DNA from: CAVQWT01 sp963717705
GTDB lineage: Bacteria; Pseudomonadota; Gammaproteobacteria; Burkholderiales; Casimicrobiaceae
Direction of reading: 5' to 3'
NCBI GenBank assembly: GCA_963717705.1
Contig: CAVQWT010000003.1
Coordinates: forward strand, 62,001 to 126,000
DNA: 64,000 nt
The stretch's first letter is position 1. Each line of letters opens with the position of its first letter. Of the stretch, positions 1-9,368 are shown piece after piece. The notes under the pieces were generated by a model that was not told where the DNA came from, did no database searches, and was given only the letters and a program-made list of their open reading frames with translations. Both the position numbers and the translations under genes were made by a program.

Positions 1-1
1 G

Positions 2-394
2 CTCGTGCCGCAGGGCAACCTCGCCGAGCGCATCCGCGCCGCCGGCGCCGGCATCGGCGCGTTCTTCACTCCCACCGGCTACGGTACCGACCTCGCCCGC
101 GGCAAGGAGACACGCGAGATCGACGGGCGCCACTACGTGCTCGAGTATCCGATCCACGCCGACTTCGCGCTGATCAAGGCCGAGCGCGCCGACCGCTGGG
201 GCAATCTCGTCTACCGCAAGACGGCCCGCAACTTCGGACCGATCATGGCCGCGGCGGCGAAGCACACGGTTGTCCAGGTCCGCGAAGTCGTGCCGCTGGG
301 CGCGCTCGACCCCGAGGCGATCGTGACGCCGGGCATCTACGTCAGGCGCGTCGTGGCGATAGCGTCCGGCGCGCCGTCGGCCGCGGTCGCGTGA
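2..394 (+). CDS. pcaI: 3-oxoadipate CoA-transferase subunit A, C-terminal part (5' end outside window)
   Basis: This is the C-terminal half of the alpha subunit of a heterodimeric 3-oxoacid CoA-transferase. With the beta subunit it moves CoA from succinyl-CoA to 3-oxoadipate. The reading frame is already open at base 2, so the gene starts upstream of the window. The segment shows the family signature TPTGYGTDLARG and the conserved block HADFALIKAERAD-x-WGNL, followed by KTARNFGPIMA. It stops 37 bases before the beta subunit gene on the same strand, the usual I-J pairing. The pcaF, pcaH and pcaG neighbours favour a 3-oxoadipate role over acetoacetate or a generic 3-oxoacid; the substrate is inferred from context. 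Confidence 0.9.
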   Translation, partial: LVPQGNLAERIRAAGAGIGAFFTPTGYGTDLARGKETREIDGRHYVLEYPIHADFALIKAERADRWGNLVYRKTARNFGPIMAAAAKHTVVQVREVVPLGALDPEAIVTPGIYVRRVVAIASGAPSAAVA

Positions 395-431
395 GCGGCG
401 CACGCCCGAACCCGCCGAAGCGACGCCTCCG

Positions 432-1100
432 ATGAAGCGCTACAGCCGAGACCAGATCGCCGCCCGCGTCGCCCGCGACATTCCGGAGGGTGCATACGTG
501 AACCTGGGCATCGGCGCGCCGACGCTCGTCGCCAACCACCTGCCGCACGACCGCGACATCTTCCTGCACAGCGAGAACGGCGTGCTCGGCATGGGTCCGG
601 CGCCCGCGAAGGGCGACGAGGACGCCGATCTCATCAACGCCGGCAAGCAGCCGGTGACGCTGCTGCCCGGCGGATCGTTCTTCCACCACGCCGACTCGTT
701 CGCGATGATGCGCGGCGGCCATCTCGACTTCTGCGTGCTGGGCGCGTTCCAGGTCTCGGTGCACGGCGATCTCGCCAACTGGCACACCGGCGCGCCGGAT
801 GCGATCCCCGCCGTCGGCGGCGCGATGGACCTCGCCATCGGCGCCCGGCGCGTCTACGTGATGATGGATCACCTCACCAAGTCCGGCGAGAGCAAGATCG
901 TCACCCGCTGCACCTACCCACTGACCGGGCTCGCCTGCGTCAACCGGATCTTCACCGACCTCGCGGTCATCGACGTCACGCCGCGCGGCCTCGAAGTGCT
1001 GGAGATCGTCGACGGCCTCGGCTTCGACGAGCTGCAGCGGCTCACCGGCGTGCCGCTCGCGCCGCCGCGCGCCGCGCCCGCGCCGACCCCGGGCGATTGA
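432..1100 (+). CDS. pcaJ: 3-oxoadipate CoA-transferase subunit B
   Basis: Beta subunit (222 aa, normal length) of the succinyl-CoA:3-oxoadipate CoA-transferase, acting in the cytoplasm at the penultimate step of the beta-ketoadipate pathway. The catalytic-glutamate motif SENGVLGMGP lies near residues 47-56, and the GxGxP-type loop GIGAPTLVANHL lies just before it. The ATG at 432 gives the expected N-terminus (MKRYSRDQIAARVARDI). Its partner subunit ends 37 bases upstream, and thiolase follows after an 88-base gap that has no gene. I am sure of the family; 3-oxoadipate specificity is inferred from the pca context. Confidence 0.93.
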   Translation: MKRYSRDQIAARVARDIPEGAYVNLGIGAPTLVANHLPHDRDIFLHSENGVLGMGPAPAKGDEDADLINAGKQPVTLLPGGSFFHHADSFAMMRGGHLDFCVLGAFQVSVHGDLANWHTGAPDAIPAVGGAMDLAIGARRVYVMMDHLTKSGESKIVTRCTYPLTGLACVNRIFTDLAVIDVTPRGLEVLEIVDGLGFDELQRLTGVPLAPPRAAPAPTPGD

Positions 1101-1188
1101 GTCCGCCGCCGTCCGCACCGGATCCGGCCGCCGCCGATCCCGATTTCCCATCTCCTCCCCATCCTCCTGTCCTCGCCACGGAAATCCC

Positions 1189-2391
<1,203 letters not shown>

Positions 2392-2422
2392 GAGCGGCAT
2401 TTCGACCGCAGGGAGGATACGC

Positions 2423-3157
2423 ATGGCCACGACCCCGTCCCGCCCGCCGCCGGGCTACCGCAAGCCCGACCGCGGCACGCAGCCCGACTACCTGTTCCCG
2501 CCGTACGCGTCGACGGTCAAGCGCTCGCCGTCGCATCCGCTGGTGCTGCTGCCGACGTCGCTGTCGGAGGCGACCGGACCGCTGTTCGGCTTCGAGCGCA
2601 TCCGCGCCAACGACTTCGACCTGACGAAACAGCACTCGGGCGCGCCGATCGGCGAGCGCATCGTCGTCACCGGCCGCGTGCTGGACGCCAACGCGAAGCC
2701 GGTCGCCAACACGCTGGTCGAGATCTGGCAGGCCAACGCCGCCGGCCGCTACCCGCACAAGCGCGACAATCACGACGCGCCGACGGACCCCAACTTCACC
2801 GGCGCCGGGCGCACGCTGACCGACAGCGAGGGCCGCTACCGCTTCGTCACCATCCGGCCGGGCGAGTATCCGTGGCGCAACCACTACAACGCGTGGCGGC
2901 CCGCGCACATCCACTTCTCGCTGTTCGGGCCGGCGTTCGCGACGCGGCTGGTGACGCAGATGTATTTTCCCGGCGATCCGCTGCTGGAGTACGACCCGAT
3001 GTACATGTCGATCCCCGACGAGCGCGCGCGCCGGCGGCTGGTGTCGGCGTTCGACTGGGAGACGACGATTCCCGAGACCGCGCTCGGCTACAAGTGGGAC
3101 ATCGTGCTGCGCGGCCGCGAGGAGACCCCGATGGACAACGACGTGCTGCCGGCGTGA
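2423..3157 (+). CDS. pcaH: protocatechuate 3,4-dioxygenase beta subunit
   Basis: Iron(III)-binding beta subunit (244 aa) of the intradiol dioxygenase that opens protocatechuate to 3-carboxy-cis,cis-muconate. The four expected iron ligands are visible: Tyr110 (AGRYPH), Tyr149 (GEYPWRN), His162 and His164 (AHIHFS). The N-terminal extension typical of the beta chain (PPGYRKPDR...QPDYLFPPYAST) is present. A good ribosome-binding site (GGGAGGA) precedes the ATG at 2423. It sits 31 bases after pcaF and 14 bases before pcaG, so the two subunits are almost certainly co-translated. Confidence 0.97.
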   Translation: MATTPSRPPPGYRKPDRGTQPDYLFPPYASTVKRSPSHPLVLLPTSLSEATGPLFGFERIRANDFDLTKQHSGAPIGERIVVTGRVLDANAKPVANTLVEIWQANAAGRYPHKRDNHDAPTDPNFTGAGRTLTDSEGRYRFVTIRPGEYPWRNHYNAWRPAHIHFSLFGPAFATRLVTQMYFPGDPLLEYDPMYMSIPDERARRRLVSAFDWETTIPETALGYKWDIVLRGREETPMDNDVLPA

Positions 3158-3171
3158 ATGGAGCGACGACG

Positions 3172-3735
3172 ATGAGCCTTCAGACGACTTCCTCGCAGAC
3201 GATCGGCCCGTACCTGCACATCGGCACGACCTGGCTGGTGACCGAAGACCTGACCGCGCCGGGCGTGACCGGCGAGCGCATCGCCATCGACGGCCGCGTG
3301 CTCGACGGCGACGGCAAGCCCGTGATCGACGCGCTGGTCGAGATCTGGCAGGCGAACGCGCACGGCCGCTACGCGCACCCCGAGGACACGCGCGACCTGC
3401 CGCTCGAGCCGGGCTTCACCGGCTTCGGGCGGTCGCAGACCGACGAGCAGGGCCGCTTCCGCTTCACCACGATCAAGCCGGGCCGCGTGCCGGGCGCCGA
3501 CGGCACGTTGCAGGCGCCGCACCTCAACGTGACGATCTTCATGCGCGGCATCCTGAAGCACCTGATCACGCGGATGTACTTTCCCGACGATCCCGCCAAC
3601 GCGACCGACCCGGTGCTCGGCCTCGTGCCGGCGGCGCGGCGCGGCACGCTGGTCGCCCGCGGCGCGAAGCCCGGCGTGCTGGCGTGGGAGGTCATCCTGC
3701 AGGGGGACGGCGAGACCGTCTTTTTCGAGTGCTGA
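3172..3735 (+). CDS. pcaG: protocatechuate 3,4-dioxygenase alpha subunit
   Basis: Alpha subunit (187 aa) of protocatechuate 3,4-dioxygenase. It shares the intradiol fold with PcaH (TLVEIWQANA-like block: ALVEIWQANAHGRYAHP) but lacks the beta-type H-x-H iron site, having instead APHLNVTIF, as usual for the non-metal chain. I chose the ATG at 3172, preceded by GGAGCGACGACG, because it gives the normal N-terminus SLQTTSSQTIGPYLHIG. The open frame extends further upstream only as an overlap with pcaH. The 14-base gap to pcaH supports joint translation. Confidence 0.96.
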   Translation: MSLQTTSSQTIGPYLHIGTTWLVTEDLTAPGVTGERIAIDGRVLDGDGKPVIDALVEIWQANAHGRYAHPEDTRDLPLEPGFTGFGRSQTDEQGRFRFTTIKPGRVPGADGTLQAPHLNVTIFMRGILKHLITRMYFPDDPANATDPVLGLVPAARRGTLVARGAKPGVLAWEVILQGDGETVFFEC

Positions 3736-3843
3736 CCGCGACGTCCGCGCGCGCTGCCGCATGGGCGATGGCGAACCGCGCCAAGTCGCCCCGGCCACGC
3801 GCGGCGGCGTGCGACACGACCACGAATCCGGAACGGAACCGCC

Positions 3844-4626
3844 ATGGCCTTCGTCGATCTTGACGGTGCGCGCTTCCACTACCGTTTCGACGGCCCGGCC
3901 GGCGCGCCGGTGCTGCTGCTGTCGAACTCGCTGGGCACCGACCTCGAGATGTGGTCGGCACAGGTCCCCTCGTGGTCGCGGCGCCTTCGCGTGCTGCGCT
4001 ACGACACCCGCGGCCACGGCCGCTCGGCGGTGACTCCCGGCCCGTACACCATCGACCGGCTCGGCGGCGATGCGCTGGCGCTGCTCGACGCGCTGGCGCT
4101 GCCGCGCGTCCACTGCTGCGGGCTGTCGCTCGGCGGCATGACCGGCATGTGGCTGGCGACGCACGCGCCGGCCCGGGTCGATCGGCTGGTGCTGTCGAAC
4201 ACCGCGGCGCAGATCGCGCCGCCGGAACTGTGGAACGCGCGCATCGACGCGGTGGGCAGGGGCGGCATGGCTGCGGTCGTCGACGCGGTGCTCGCGCGGT
4301 GGTTCACCGCGCCGTTCGTCGCCGCCGGAGGGGCCGCGCTGGACGCGATGCGGGCGATGCTGCTCGCGTGCCCCGCGCAGGGGTACATGGCGGCGTGCGC
4401 GGCGGTGCGCGACATGGACCAGCGCGCGGCGGTCGCGCGGATCACCGCACCCACGCTGGTGATCGCCGGCACCGGGGACCTCGCCACGCCCCCCGCGGCG
4501 GGACGATTCCTGGCCGACGCGATTCCCGGCGCCCGCTACGTCGAGCTGCCGGCCGCGCACATCGCCAACGTCGAACAACCGGAGCGCTACGCCGACCTGG
4601 TGCTGCGCTTCCTTGCCGGAGAGTGA
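3844..4626 (+). CDS. pcaD: 3-oxoadipate enol-lactonase
   Basis: Alpha/beta hydrolase (260 aa) that hydrolyses 3-oxoadipate enol-lactone to 3-oxoadipate. The nucleophile elbow GLSLGGM places Ser95; Asp212 (AGTGDLATP) and His239 (AAHIANVE) complete the triad. The oxyanion region SNSLGTDLEMW near residue 30 is typical of PcaD. It follows pcaG after a 108-base gap in which no pcaB or other gene fits, and its stop is 8 bases before the decarboxylase start. The enzyme looks complete. Confidence 0.95.
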   Translation: MAFVDLDGARFHYRFDGPAGAPVLLLSNSLGTDLEMWSAQVPSWSRRLRVLRYDTRGHGRSAVTPGPYTIDRLGGDALALLDALALPRVHCCGLSLGGMTGMWLATHAPARVDRLVLSNTAAQIAPPELWNARIDAVGRGGMAAVVDAVLARWFTAPFVAAGGAALDAMRAMLLACPAQGYMAACAAVRDMDQRAAVARITAPTLVIAGTGDLATPPAAGRFLADAIPGARYVELPAAHIANVEQPERYADLVLRFLAGE

Positions 4627-4633
4627 GGCCGCG

Positions 4634-5035
4634 ATGGACGAGAAGGACCGCTACGCGAAGGGGATGGAGGTGCGCCGCGCGGTGCTGGGCGACGCGCACG
4701 TCGACCGCGCGCTCGGGCAGCGCAGCGACTTCAACGCCGAGTTCCAGGACCTCATCACCCGCTACGCCTGGGGCGAGATCTGGACCCGGCCGGGGCTGCC
4801 GCGGCATGCGCGCAGCCTCGTCACGCTGGCGCTGATGATCGCGCTCAACCGCGACGACGAGTTCCGGATGCACGTCCGCGCCGCCGCCAACAACGGCGTC
4901 ACCCGCGACGAGATCAAGGAGGTCATCCTGCAATGCGCGATCTACGTCGGCGTCCCCGCCGCCAACGCCGCCTTCCACATGGCCGCCGACGTCTTCGCCG
5001 CCACGGACCCAAAATCGGGGTCAGGTCGAATTTAG
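4634..5035 (+). CDS. pcaC: 4-carboxymuconolactone decarboxylase
   Basis: CMD-family decarboxylase (133 aa) that converts 4-carboxymuconolactone to the enol-lactone used by PcaD. The family helix with the His-containing MHVRAAANNGVT-x-DEIKEV segment is present at about residues 77-99. I chose ATG 4634 (MDEKDRY) over an upstream TTG at 4613 that would overlap pcaD. The C-terminus is odd: after the usual ending AFHMAADVFAATD, the last residues (KSGSGRI) and the stop are supplied by a 20-bp sequence that also ends an unrelated gene near 13.03 kb. It is the last gene of the pca run. Confidence 0.95.
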   Translation: MDEKDRYAKGMEVRRAVLGDAHVDRALGQRSDFNAEFQDLITRYAWGEIWTRPGLPRHARSLVTLALMIALNRDDEFRMHVRAAANNGVTRDEIKEVILQCAIYVGVPAANAAFHMAADVFAATDPKSGSGRI

Positions 5036-5036
5036 G
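5017..5036 (+). repeat. 20-bp repeat, copy 1 (inverted relative to copy at 13026)
   Basis: The sequence GGGGTCAGGTCGAATTTAGG overlaps the 3' end of pcaC and contains its TAG stop. A perfect reverse-complement copy lies at 13026-13045, where it ends the epimerase gene. Both genes therefore end in GSGRI. Similar GGGGTCAG...-type tails are known scattered through proteobacterial genomes, some near REP-associated tyrosine transposases; that link is from memory and no transposase is seen here. Confidence 0.8.
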
Positions 5037-5122
5037 GCAACGACCGGGCTCGGCCGCCCGCGGAGTCGCCGACGCCGCCATTTCACCGTCGACAAAGCCG
5101 CCACGCCATAGGCCGGATTGCC

Positions 5123-5280
5123 GACTCCGACTTCCACCCCGAACCATCGCGCACCGATGACGTCCACGCCCGCCACCCATCACACACTGATGAAGTACCC
5201 GTGCCGAACGAACGCAAACTGATGACGTCGCCGCATCGAACGGTCGCACCCCGATGACGTCCCCGCACCAAACCCCGCCA
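5123..5280 (+). repeat. degenerate tandem repeat with ~32-bp period
   Basis: The core GATGACGTC, or the variant GATGAAGTA, recurs at 5156, 5189, 5221 and 5253, giving spacings of 33, 32 and 32 bases. Between cores the units share a CGAAC...TCGCAC-like segment, and a weaker fifth unit may precede them. The last core contains the ATG (5254) of the methyltransferase gene. Because 32 is not a multiple of three, the array is not a coding repeat. Its units are not separated by unique spacers, so it is not a CRISPR array. Confidence 0.5.
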
Positions 5281-6036
5281 GCGGCATCCTACGGACCGCT
5301 GTGCGGCGCGTTCTACGACGCCGACAAGCCGGTTGCCGACGACAGCGAAATCGCCTGGTACGACGAGCGGCTGCCGCGCGCCGCGGGCTCGGTGCTGGAA
5401 CTCATGTGCGGCTCCGGCCGCCTGCTCGCGCCGCTGGTCGCGCGCGGTCACCCCCTGCACGGCGTCGACAGCTCGGCCGCGATGCTGGCGCGCTGCGAAC
5501 GGCGCCTCGCCGCGGCGGGGACCCGCGCCACGCTGTTCCGTCAGGACGTGAGCGAACTCAACCTGCCGTTCCGCTACGCGGCGGCGTTCGTCGCCGCAGG
5601 CTCGTTCCAGCTCCTCGTCGACCCGCGGGCCGCGCGGCACGCCCTCGAGCGCGTCCGCGCGCATCTCGTGCCGCCGGGACGCTTGCTGATGGAGCTGTTC
5701 GTCCCGGCCGAAGCCAGGCACCCGCCCGGAGGACCGGTCGTCGAAGTGCGCGCCGTGACGCTCACCGACGGCGCGCGGATCACGCTGCGCTCCGAGCTCG
5801 ACGTCGACGCCGTAGGCCGGCGGATGACGTGGCGCAACCGCTACGAGCGGAGGGAGGGCGGCGTCATCGTCGCGCGCGAGGACGAGCGCCTCGCGGTGAC
5901 GTGGTACGACCACGAATCGATCGGCGCGCTGCTGCGGGCCGCGGGCTTCGTCGACGTCGACATCGGCGCCGCGCCGGGAATGGCGGCGATCGACGACGCC
6001 CGCTGGACCGTCACGGCGGGCATTGCCGCCCCGTAG
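5254..6036 (+). CDS. class I SAM-dependent methyltransferase
   Basis: Rossmann-fold methyltransferase (260 aa). Motif I reads VLELMCGSGRLL (residues 47-58) and binds S-adenosylmethionine. The acidic residue ending strand 2 is in LHGVDSSAAML, and a later FRQDVSELNLPF segment matches motif II. The C-terminal half is beta-rich, as in small-molecule methyltransferases. The substrate cannot be told. The start codon lies inside the last unit of a 32-bp repeat array. It converges with the acetyltransferase gene at 6098. Confidence 0.8.
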   Translation: MTSPHQTPPAASYGPLCGAFYDADKPVADDSEIAWYDERLPRAAGSVLELMCGSGRLLAPLVARGHPLHGVDSSAAMLARCERRLAAAGTRATLFRQDVSELNLPFRYAAAFVAAGSFQLLVDPRAARHALERVRAHLVPPGRLLMELFVPAEARHPPGGPVVEVRAVTLTDGARITLRSELDVDAVGRRMTWRNRYERREGGVIVAREDERLAVTWYDHESIGALLRAAGFVDVDIGAAPGMAAIDDARWTVTAGIAAP

Positions 6037-6062
6037 GCACCGCTCCGTCGCGACTCGTCCGT

Positions 6063-6079
6063 GCGGCCGCGCCGGCCGC
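6063..6079. terminator. candidate hairpin between convergent genes
   Basis: GCGGCC-GCGCC-GGCCGC forms a 6-bp stem between the methyltransferase stop (6036) and the acetyltransferase stop (6098). It is followed by a run of eight C and has no T tract, so intrinsic termination is doubtful. Confidence 0.25.
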
Positions 6080-6097
6080 GCCCCCCCCGCCGGCGCG

Positions 6098-6622
6098 TTA
6101 CAGCACGCAGCGCATGTAGACGACGCCCGGCAGCGGATTGTCGTAGTACGGTGGACAGTCGACGAAGCCCAGCTGCGCATAAAGCGCGCGCGCCGGCTTC
6201 ATCCAGTCGAGCGTGTCGAGCACAAGTTCGCGGTAGCCGATCGCCCTCGCCTGTTCGACGAGCGCAACTGCGAGGCGCTGCCCCCACCGTTGTCCGCGTG
6301 CACGCGGCTGCACGTACAGCCGCTTCACCTCGCCGATCGGCCCCGGCGTCGCGTCGGAGGCCACCGCGGCGGCGACCCCGGCACCGACCCCACCCTTCCC
6401 CGGCAGCGGCCGCAGCGCGACGCAACCGAACGCGTCGCCCGGCTCGCCCGCGAGCAGCAGCCGCCCCCGGGGCGCCGCGTACGCCCCCGGCAGCGTCGCG
6501 AGTTCGTCGGCGAAGCCCTGGAAGCACAGGTCGACGCCGAGCCACGCCGCGTATTCCTCGAACAGCGCCCGCGCGAGCGCAAGGTCGGCCGCACCCGCGG
6601 CCTCGCGCAGCGCGGCCGTCAC
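6098..6622 (-). CDS. GNAT family N-acetyltransferase
   Basis: GCN5-related acetyltransferase (174 aa from a GTG start) of unknown substrate. The acetyl-CoA loop is visible as RLYVQPRARGQRWGQRLA (R-x-x-G-x-G/A type), followed by the helix VALVEQARAIGY and a C-terminal ALYAQLGFVDCPPYY block. I chose GTG 6622, which lies one base after the TGA of the SPOR-domain gene (TGAGGTG) and suggests translational coupling. An in-frame ATG at 6688 would overlap that gene by about 65 bases. Confidence 0.8.
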   Translation of the reverse strand: MTAALREAAGAADLALARALFEEYAAWLGVDLCFQGFADELATLPGAYAAPRGRLLLAGEPGDAFGCVALRPLPGKGGVGAGVAAAVASDATPGPIGEVKRLYVQPRARGQRWGQRLAVALVEQARAIGYRELVLDTLDWMKPARALYAQLGFVDCPPYYDNPLPGVVYMRCVL

Positions 6623-6623
6623 C

Positions 6624-7274
6624 TCAGCCCGCGCGCTCGCAGGCGCCGACCTTGAGATCGGCGGCGGGATACGCGGGCGCGATCTCACGCAGCCTCGCGA
6701 CCGCGGCCTGCGGCGGATCGCGGATCACGAGCAGCGTCTGCACGATGACCTGCGCACGCTCGCCGACGCGCGCGCCCGTGACGCCCCGCTTCGCGAGATC
6801 GGCGACGTGGACGTTGGCTGCCTCGGCGGTGCGGAACACGCCCAGCGAAATGGCGTACTTCTGCGGGCCGCCGTCGACGACGAAGAGGTCGCGCACGCCG
6901 GCGCTGCGCAACTCGGTGGCGCGCTTGTCCGCCGCGGCCTTGCTGGCGAACGGAGGCAGGTACGCCCAGAACGCCGTGCTGGTCTCGACCCGCTTCTGCG
7001 TGAGCAGGCGGCCGAGCCCCAGCGGCTCGAGTTCACCCAGCGCCCTGGCCCGCTCCGCTTCCGAGAACGGCCCCCATTCGACGCAGACGTCGGCGAGCGC
7101 CGCGACCTTGGCGGGACCGAGCGCCGCGACCTGCTGCGCCGTCAGCAGCTTGATCTTGTCGGGCTGGACCTGCTCGACCATCCGTTGCGGCTCGCCGCGG
7201 CCTGCGGTGTCGAGCCGGGTGAAGCCGAACAGCGTCAGGTTCGCGAGCAGCAGGAGGAAGACGAGGGTGCGCAT
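6624..7274 (-). CDS. SPOR-domain membrane-anchored protein
   Basis: Protein of 216 aa with a single N-terminal membrane anchor (MRTLVFLLLLANLTLFGF) and a SPOR domain at about residues 100-155 (AFWAYLPPFASKAAADKRATELRSAGV...YAISLGVF). SPOR domains bind denuded peptidoglycan, often at the division septum; this role is inferred from the family. It lies 27 bases downstream of coaX on the same strand and directly upstream of the acetyltransferase. The birA-coaX-SPOR order is seen in other betaproteobacteria. Confidence 0.8.
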   Translation of the reverse strand: MRTLVFLLLLANLTLFGFTRLDTAGRGEPQRMVEQVQPDKIKLLTAQQVAALGPAKVAALADVCVEWGPFSEAERARALGELEPLGLGRLLTQKRVETSTAFWAYLPPFASKAAADKRATELRSAGVRDLFVVDGGPQKYAISLGVFRTAEAANVHVADLAKRGVTGARVGERAQVIVQTLLVIRDPPQAAVARLREIAPAYPAADLKVGACERAG

Positions 7275-7301
7275 GGAGGGGCGTCGGGTCGCGCCGTTGC
7301 T

Positions 7302-8048
7302 CTAGCCGCCCTCGGCCAGCGCCAGCACGCCTTCAAGCACCAGATTATCCACGACCTCGACCGGGCCGGTAAGGTGCGGCGCGATCTCGTGCGCCGCGCC
7401 GCCGGCGACGAAGCACCGCACCGCGACGTCCTCGCGCCGGATGCGCCCGCGCATCAGCTCGATCGCTCCGCAGACCGCGTGCATCGCGCCCGAGTAAAGT
7501 GCATCGGGCGTGGTCACGGGAAAATCCTCGTAGCGTCCCGGCGGCTGCTTGAGCGCGCTGGTGTTCTCGGCCAGCGCCTGCAGCATCAGGCGCAGTCCGG
7601 GCAGGATGACCCCGCCGCGGAACACGCCGTCCGAATCCAGCGCGTCGATGGTGACGGCGGTCCCGGCGTTGACGACCACCGCCGGCGGGGGAAAGAGCCC
7701 CGCGGCGAGCAGGCGCCGCCGCACTGCCACCAGCGCCGCCCAGCGGTCGGCGCCCAGCTGCGAGGGCTTGGCGTAGCTGTTGGTCACGCCGCCGCCGGTC
7801 GCCGTCGCGAGCAGCCATTCCGGATGCACCCGCCAGCGCGCGAGTTGCGCCTCGACGCGCACCCGCGCCGCTTCGCCGGCGACGTTGACGCCCACGACGC
7901 GCACCGGGCGCGGCAGGTTCTGCCATTCGCGCAGCGCCAGCGCGCCGATCTCGGCGTTGGGCGTCACGCCGAGCACCGCCCACCCCCGCGGCCCCGCGAG
8001 ACCCCACTTCATCCGGCTGTTGCCGACGTCGATGACGAGCGTGGTCAT
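7302..8048 (-). CDS. coaX: type III pantothenate kinase
   Basis: Type III pantothenate kinase (248 aa), which phosphorylates pantothenate in the first step of coenzyme A synthesis. The ASKHA-fold signatures are clear: VIDVGNSRMKWGL at the N-terminus (phosphate 1), GADRWAAL in the middle, and VVVNAGTAVTIDAL with the catalytic and potassium-site residues. The C-terminal region retains FVAGGAAHEIAPHL. Betaproteobacterial members are also called Baf (Bvg accessory factor). It follows birA with a 95-base gap on the same strand. Confidence 0.95.
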   Translation of the reverse strand: MTTLVIDVGNSRMKWGLAGPRGWAVLGVTPNAEIGALALREWQNLPRPVRVVGVNVAGEAARVRVEAQLARWRVHPEWLLATATGGGVTNSYAKPSQLGADRWAALVAVRRRLLAAGLFPPPAVVVNAGTAVTIDALDSDGVFRGGVILPGLRLMLQALAENTSALKQPPGRYEDFPVTTPDALYSGAMHAVCGAIELMRGRIRREDVAVRCFVAGGAAHEIAPHLTGPVEVVDNLVLEGVLALAEGG

Positions 8049-8143
8049 TGGTCAGCGTGCGTTCAACGGGCGCAGGACGATGGCGCGACGGGAAGGCGGA
8101 TCCACTGCGATCGGTTTGCCGGGGTCCGCCGCCGCCTCGCCGT

Positions 8144-9148
8144 TCAGGCGCGCCGCAGCGAGATCTCGCCCGACAGGAAGCGCGCTCGGCGCGGCCCGTC
8201 GGCCAGCACCAGCGCGCCGCTGGCGTCGACGCCCGCGACCTTGCCGGTCACCGCGCCGCCGTCGGGCAGCAGCAGCCTGACCGGCTTGCCCTGGTACGCG
8301 TGGCGGTGCTGCCACTCGGCGGCGAACGGCGCGAAGCCTTCGCGCGCGTACTGGTCGAGCACGCGGGCGAGTTCGGAGATCAGCCGCGCGAGCAGCCGGT
8401 TGCGGTCGATCGGCGGCGCGCGCCGGCCGGCGACGTGCGCGAGATCGGTGACCGGATGCGCGATGTCGGCCTTGGCGCTGTCCGGCAGCCGCACGTTGAG
8501 GCCGATGCCGATCACCGCGACCGACGGTCCCAGCGCGTCGCCGTTGAGCTCGATCAGGATGCCGCCGACCTTGAGGTGCCGGTGGATGAGGTCGTTCGGC
8601 CACTTGAGCGCGATGTTGGCGAAGCCCTCGTCCTCGAGCGCGCGCGCGACCGCGACACCGACGGCGAGCGACAGCCCGGCGAGGAATCCCGCGCCCTGCT
8701 CGAAGCGCCAGCCCAGCGAGAACGTGAGGCTGCCCCCGGCGACCGCCGTCCATGCGCGCCCGCGCCGGCCGCGGCCCGCGCTCTGCCACTCGGCCGCGAG
8801 CACGACGCCGTGGACGTCGCGGCGCGCGATGCGGCGCATGAGTTCGGAGTTGGTCGAGTCGATCTGGTCGACCACCTCGAGATGGATCGGCGCCGGCAGG
8901 GGCCGCTCGTCGGACAGCGTCGAAAGGCGCGCCGTCACCGCCTTGCCGTCGAGGAAATCCGGGGCCTGCAGCAGCCGGTAGCCCCGGCCCTTGATCCGCT
9001 CCAGCGACAGCCCGGCGGCCTCCGCGTCCTTCAGCACCTGCGAAACGCGGGCGCGAGTGAGCCCCACCTTCGCGGCGAGGTCCTCGCCGGAATGGAAGTC
9101 GCCGTCGGCAAGCTGGCGCAACAACGAGAATCCGAGCGGAGTAAGCAC
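8144..9148 (-). CDS. birA: biotin--[acetyl-CoA-carboxylase] ligase / biotin operon repressor
   Basis: Bifunctional biotin protein ligase (about 334 aa). The N-terminal winged helix (LLRQLADGDFHSGEDLAAKVGLTRARVSQVLKDAEAAG) suggests DNA binding. The ligase domain has the biotinyl-AMP loop GRGRRGRAW and the following KWPNDL motif. A C-terminal SH3-like cap begins near VRLLLPDGGAVTGKVAG. I preferred GTG 9148 because the 24 residues before it, from an ATG at 9220, look unrelated to the family. It lies upstream of coaX on the same strand. Confidence 0.93.
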   Translation of the reverse strand: MLTPLGFSLLRQLADGDFHSGEDLAAKVGLTRARVSQVLKDAEAAGLSLERIKGRGYRLLQAPDFLDGKAVTARLSTLSDERPLPAPIHLEVVDQIDSTNSELMRRIARRDVHGVVLAAEWQSAGRGRRGRAWTAVAGGSLTFSLGWRFEQGAGFLAGLSLAVGVAVARALEDEGFANIALKWPNDLIHRHLKVGGILIELNGDALGPSVAVIGIGLNVRLPDSAKADIAHPVTDLAHVAGRRAPPIDRNRLLARLISELARVLDQYAREGFAPFAAEWQHRHAYQGKPVRLLLPDGGAVTGKVAGVDASGALVLADGPRRARFLSGEISLRRA

Positions 9149-9368
9149 TAACAGACCCGTTCGTCTGGAAAGTCCATGACTATGACAGAAAGCGCGCCGG
9201 AACGCATCCTCCCTGTGCAATCAGGGACATGGGGGCGGACTGGAGCGGCGCAAGCGGCCGGCGGGACGGCGATTGGCCCGTCGCGGCACGGGATTCGGCC
9301 CAGGGTTGAGGCAGCGCAAGCCCGGCGCGCATCGAGGCGCGCAGAGTTGAATCGAGGAAGGTCAAGCC

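Noticed and set aside
3736..3843. A hidden pcaB gene in the pcaG-pcaD gap
   Set aside because: The gap is 108 bases and holds no open frame long enough.
5123..5280. Possible CRISPR array
   Set aside because: Units follow each other with no spacers, are degenerate, and no cas gene is present.
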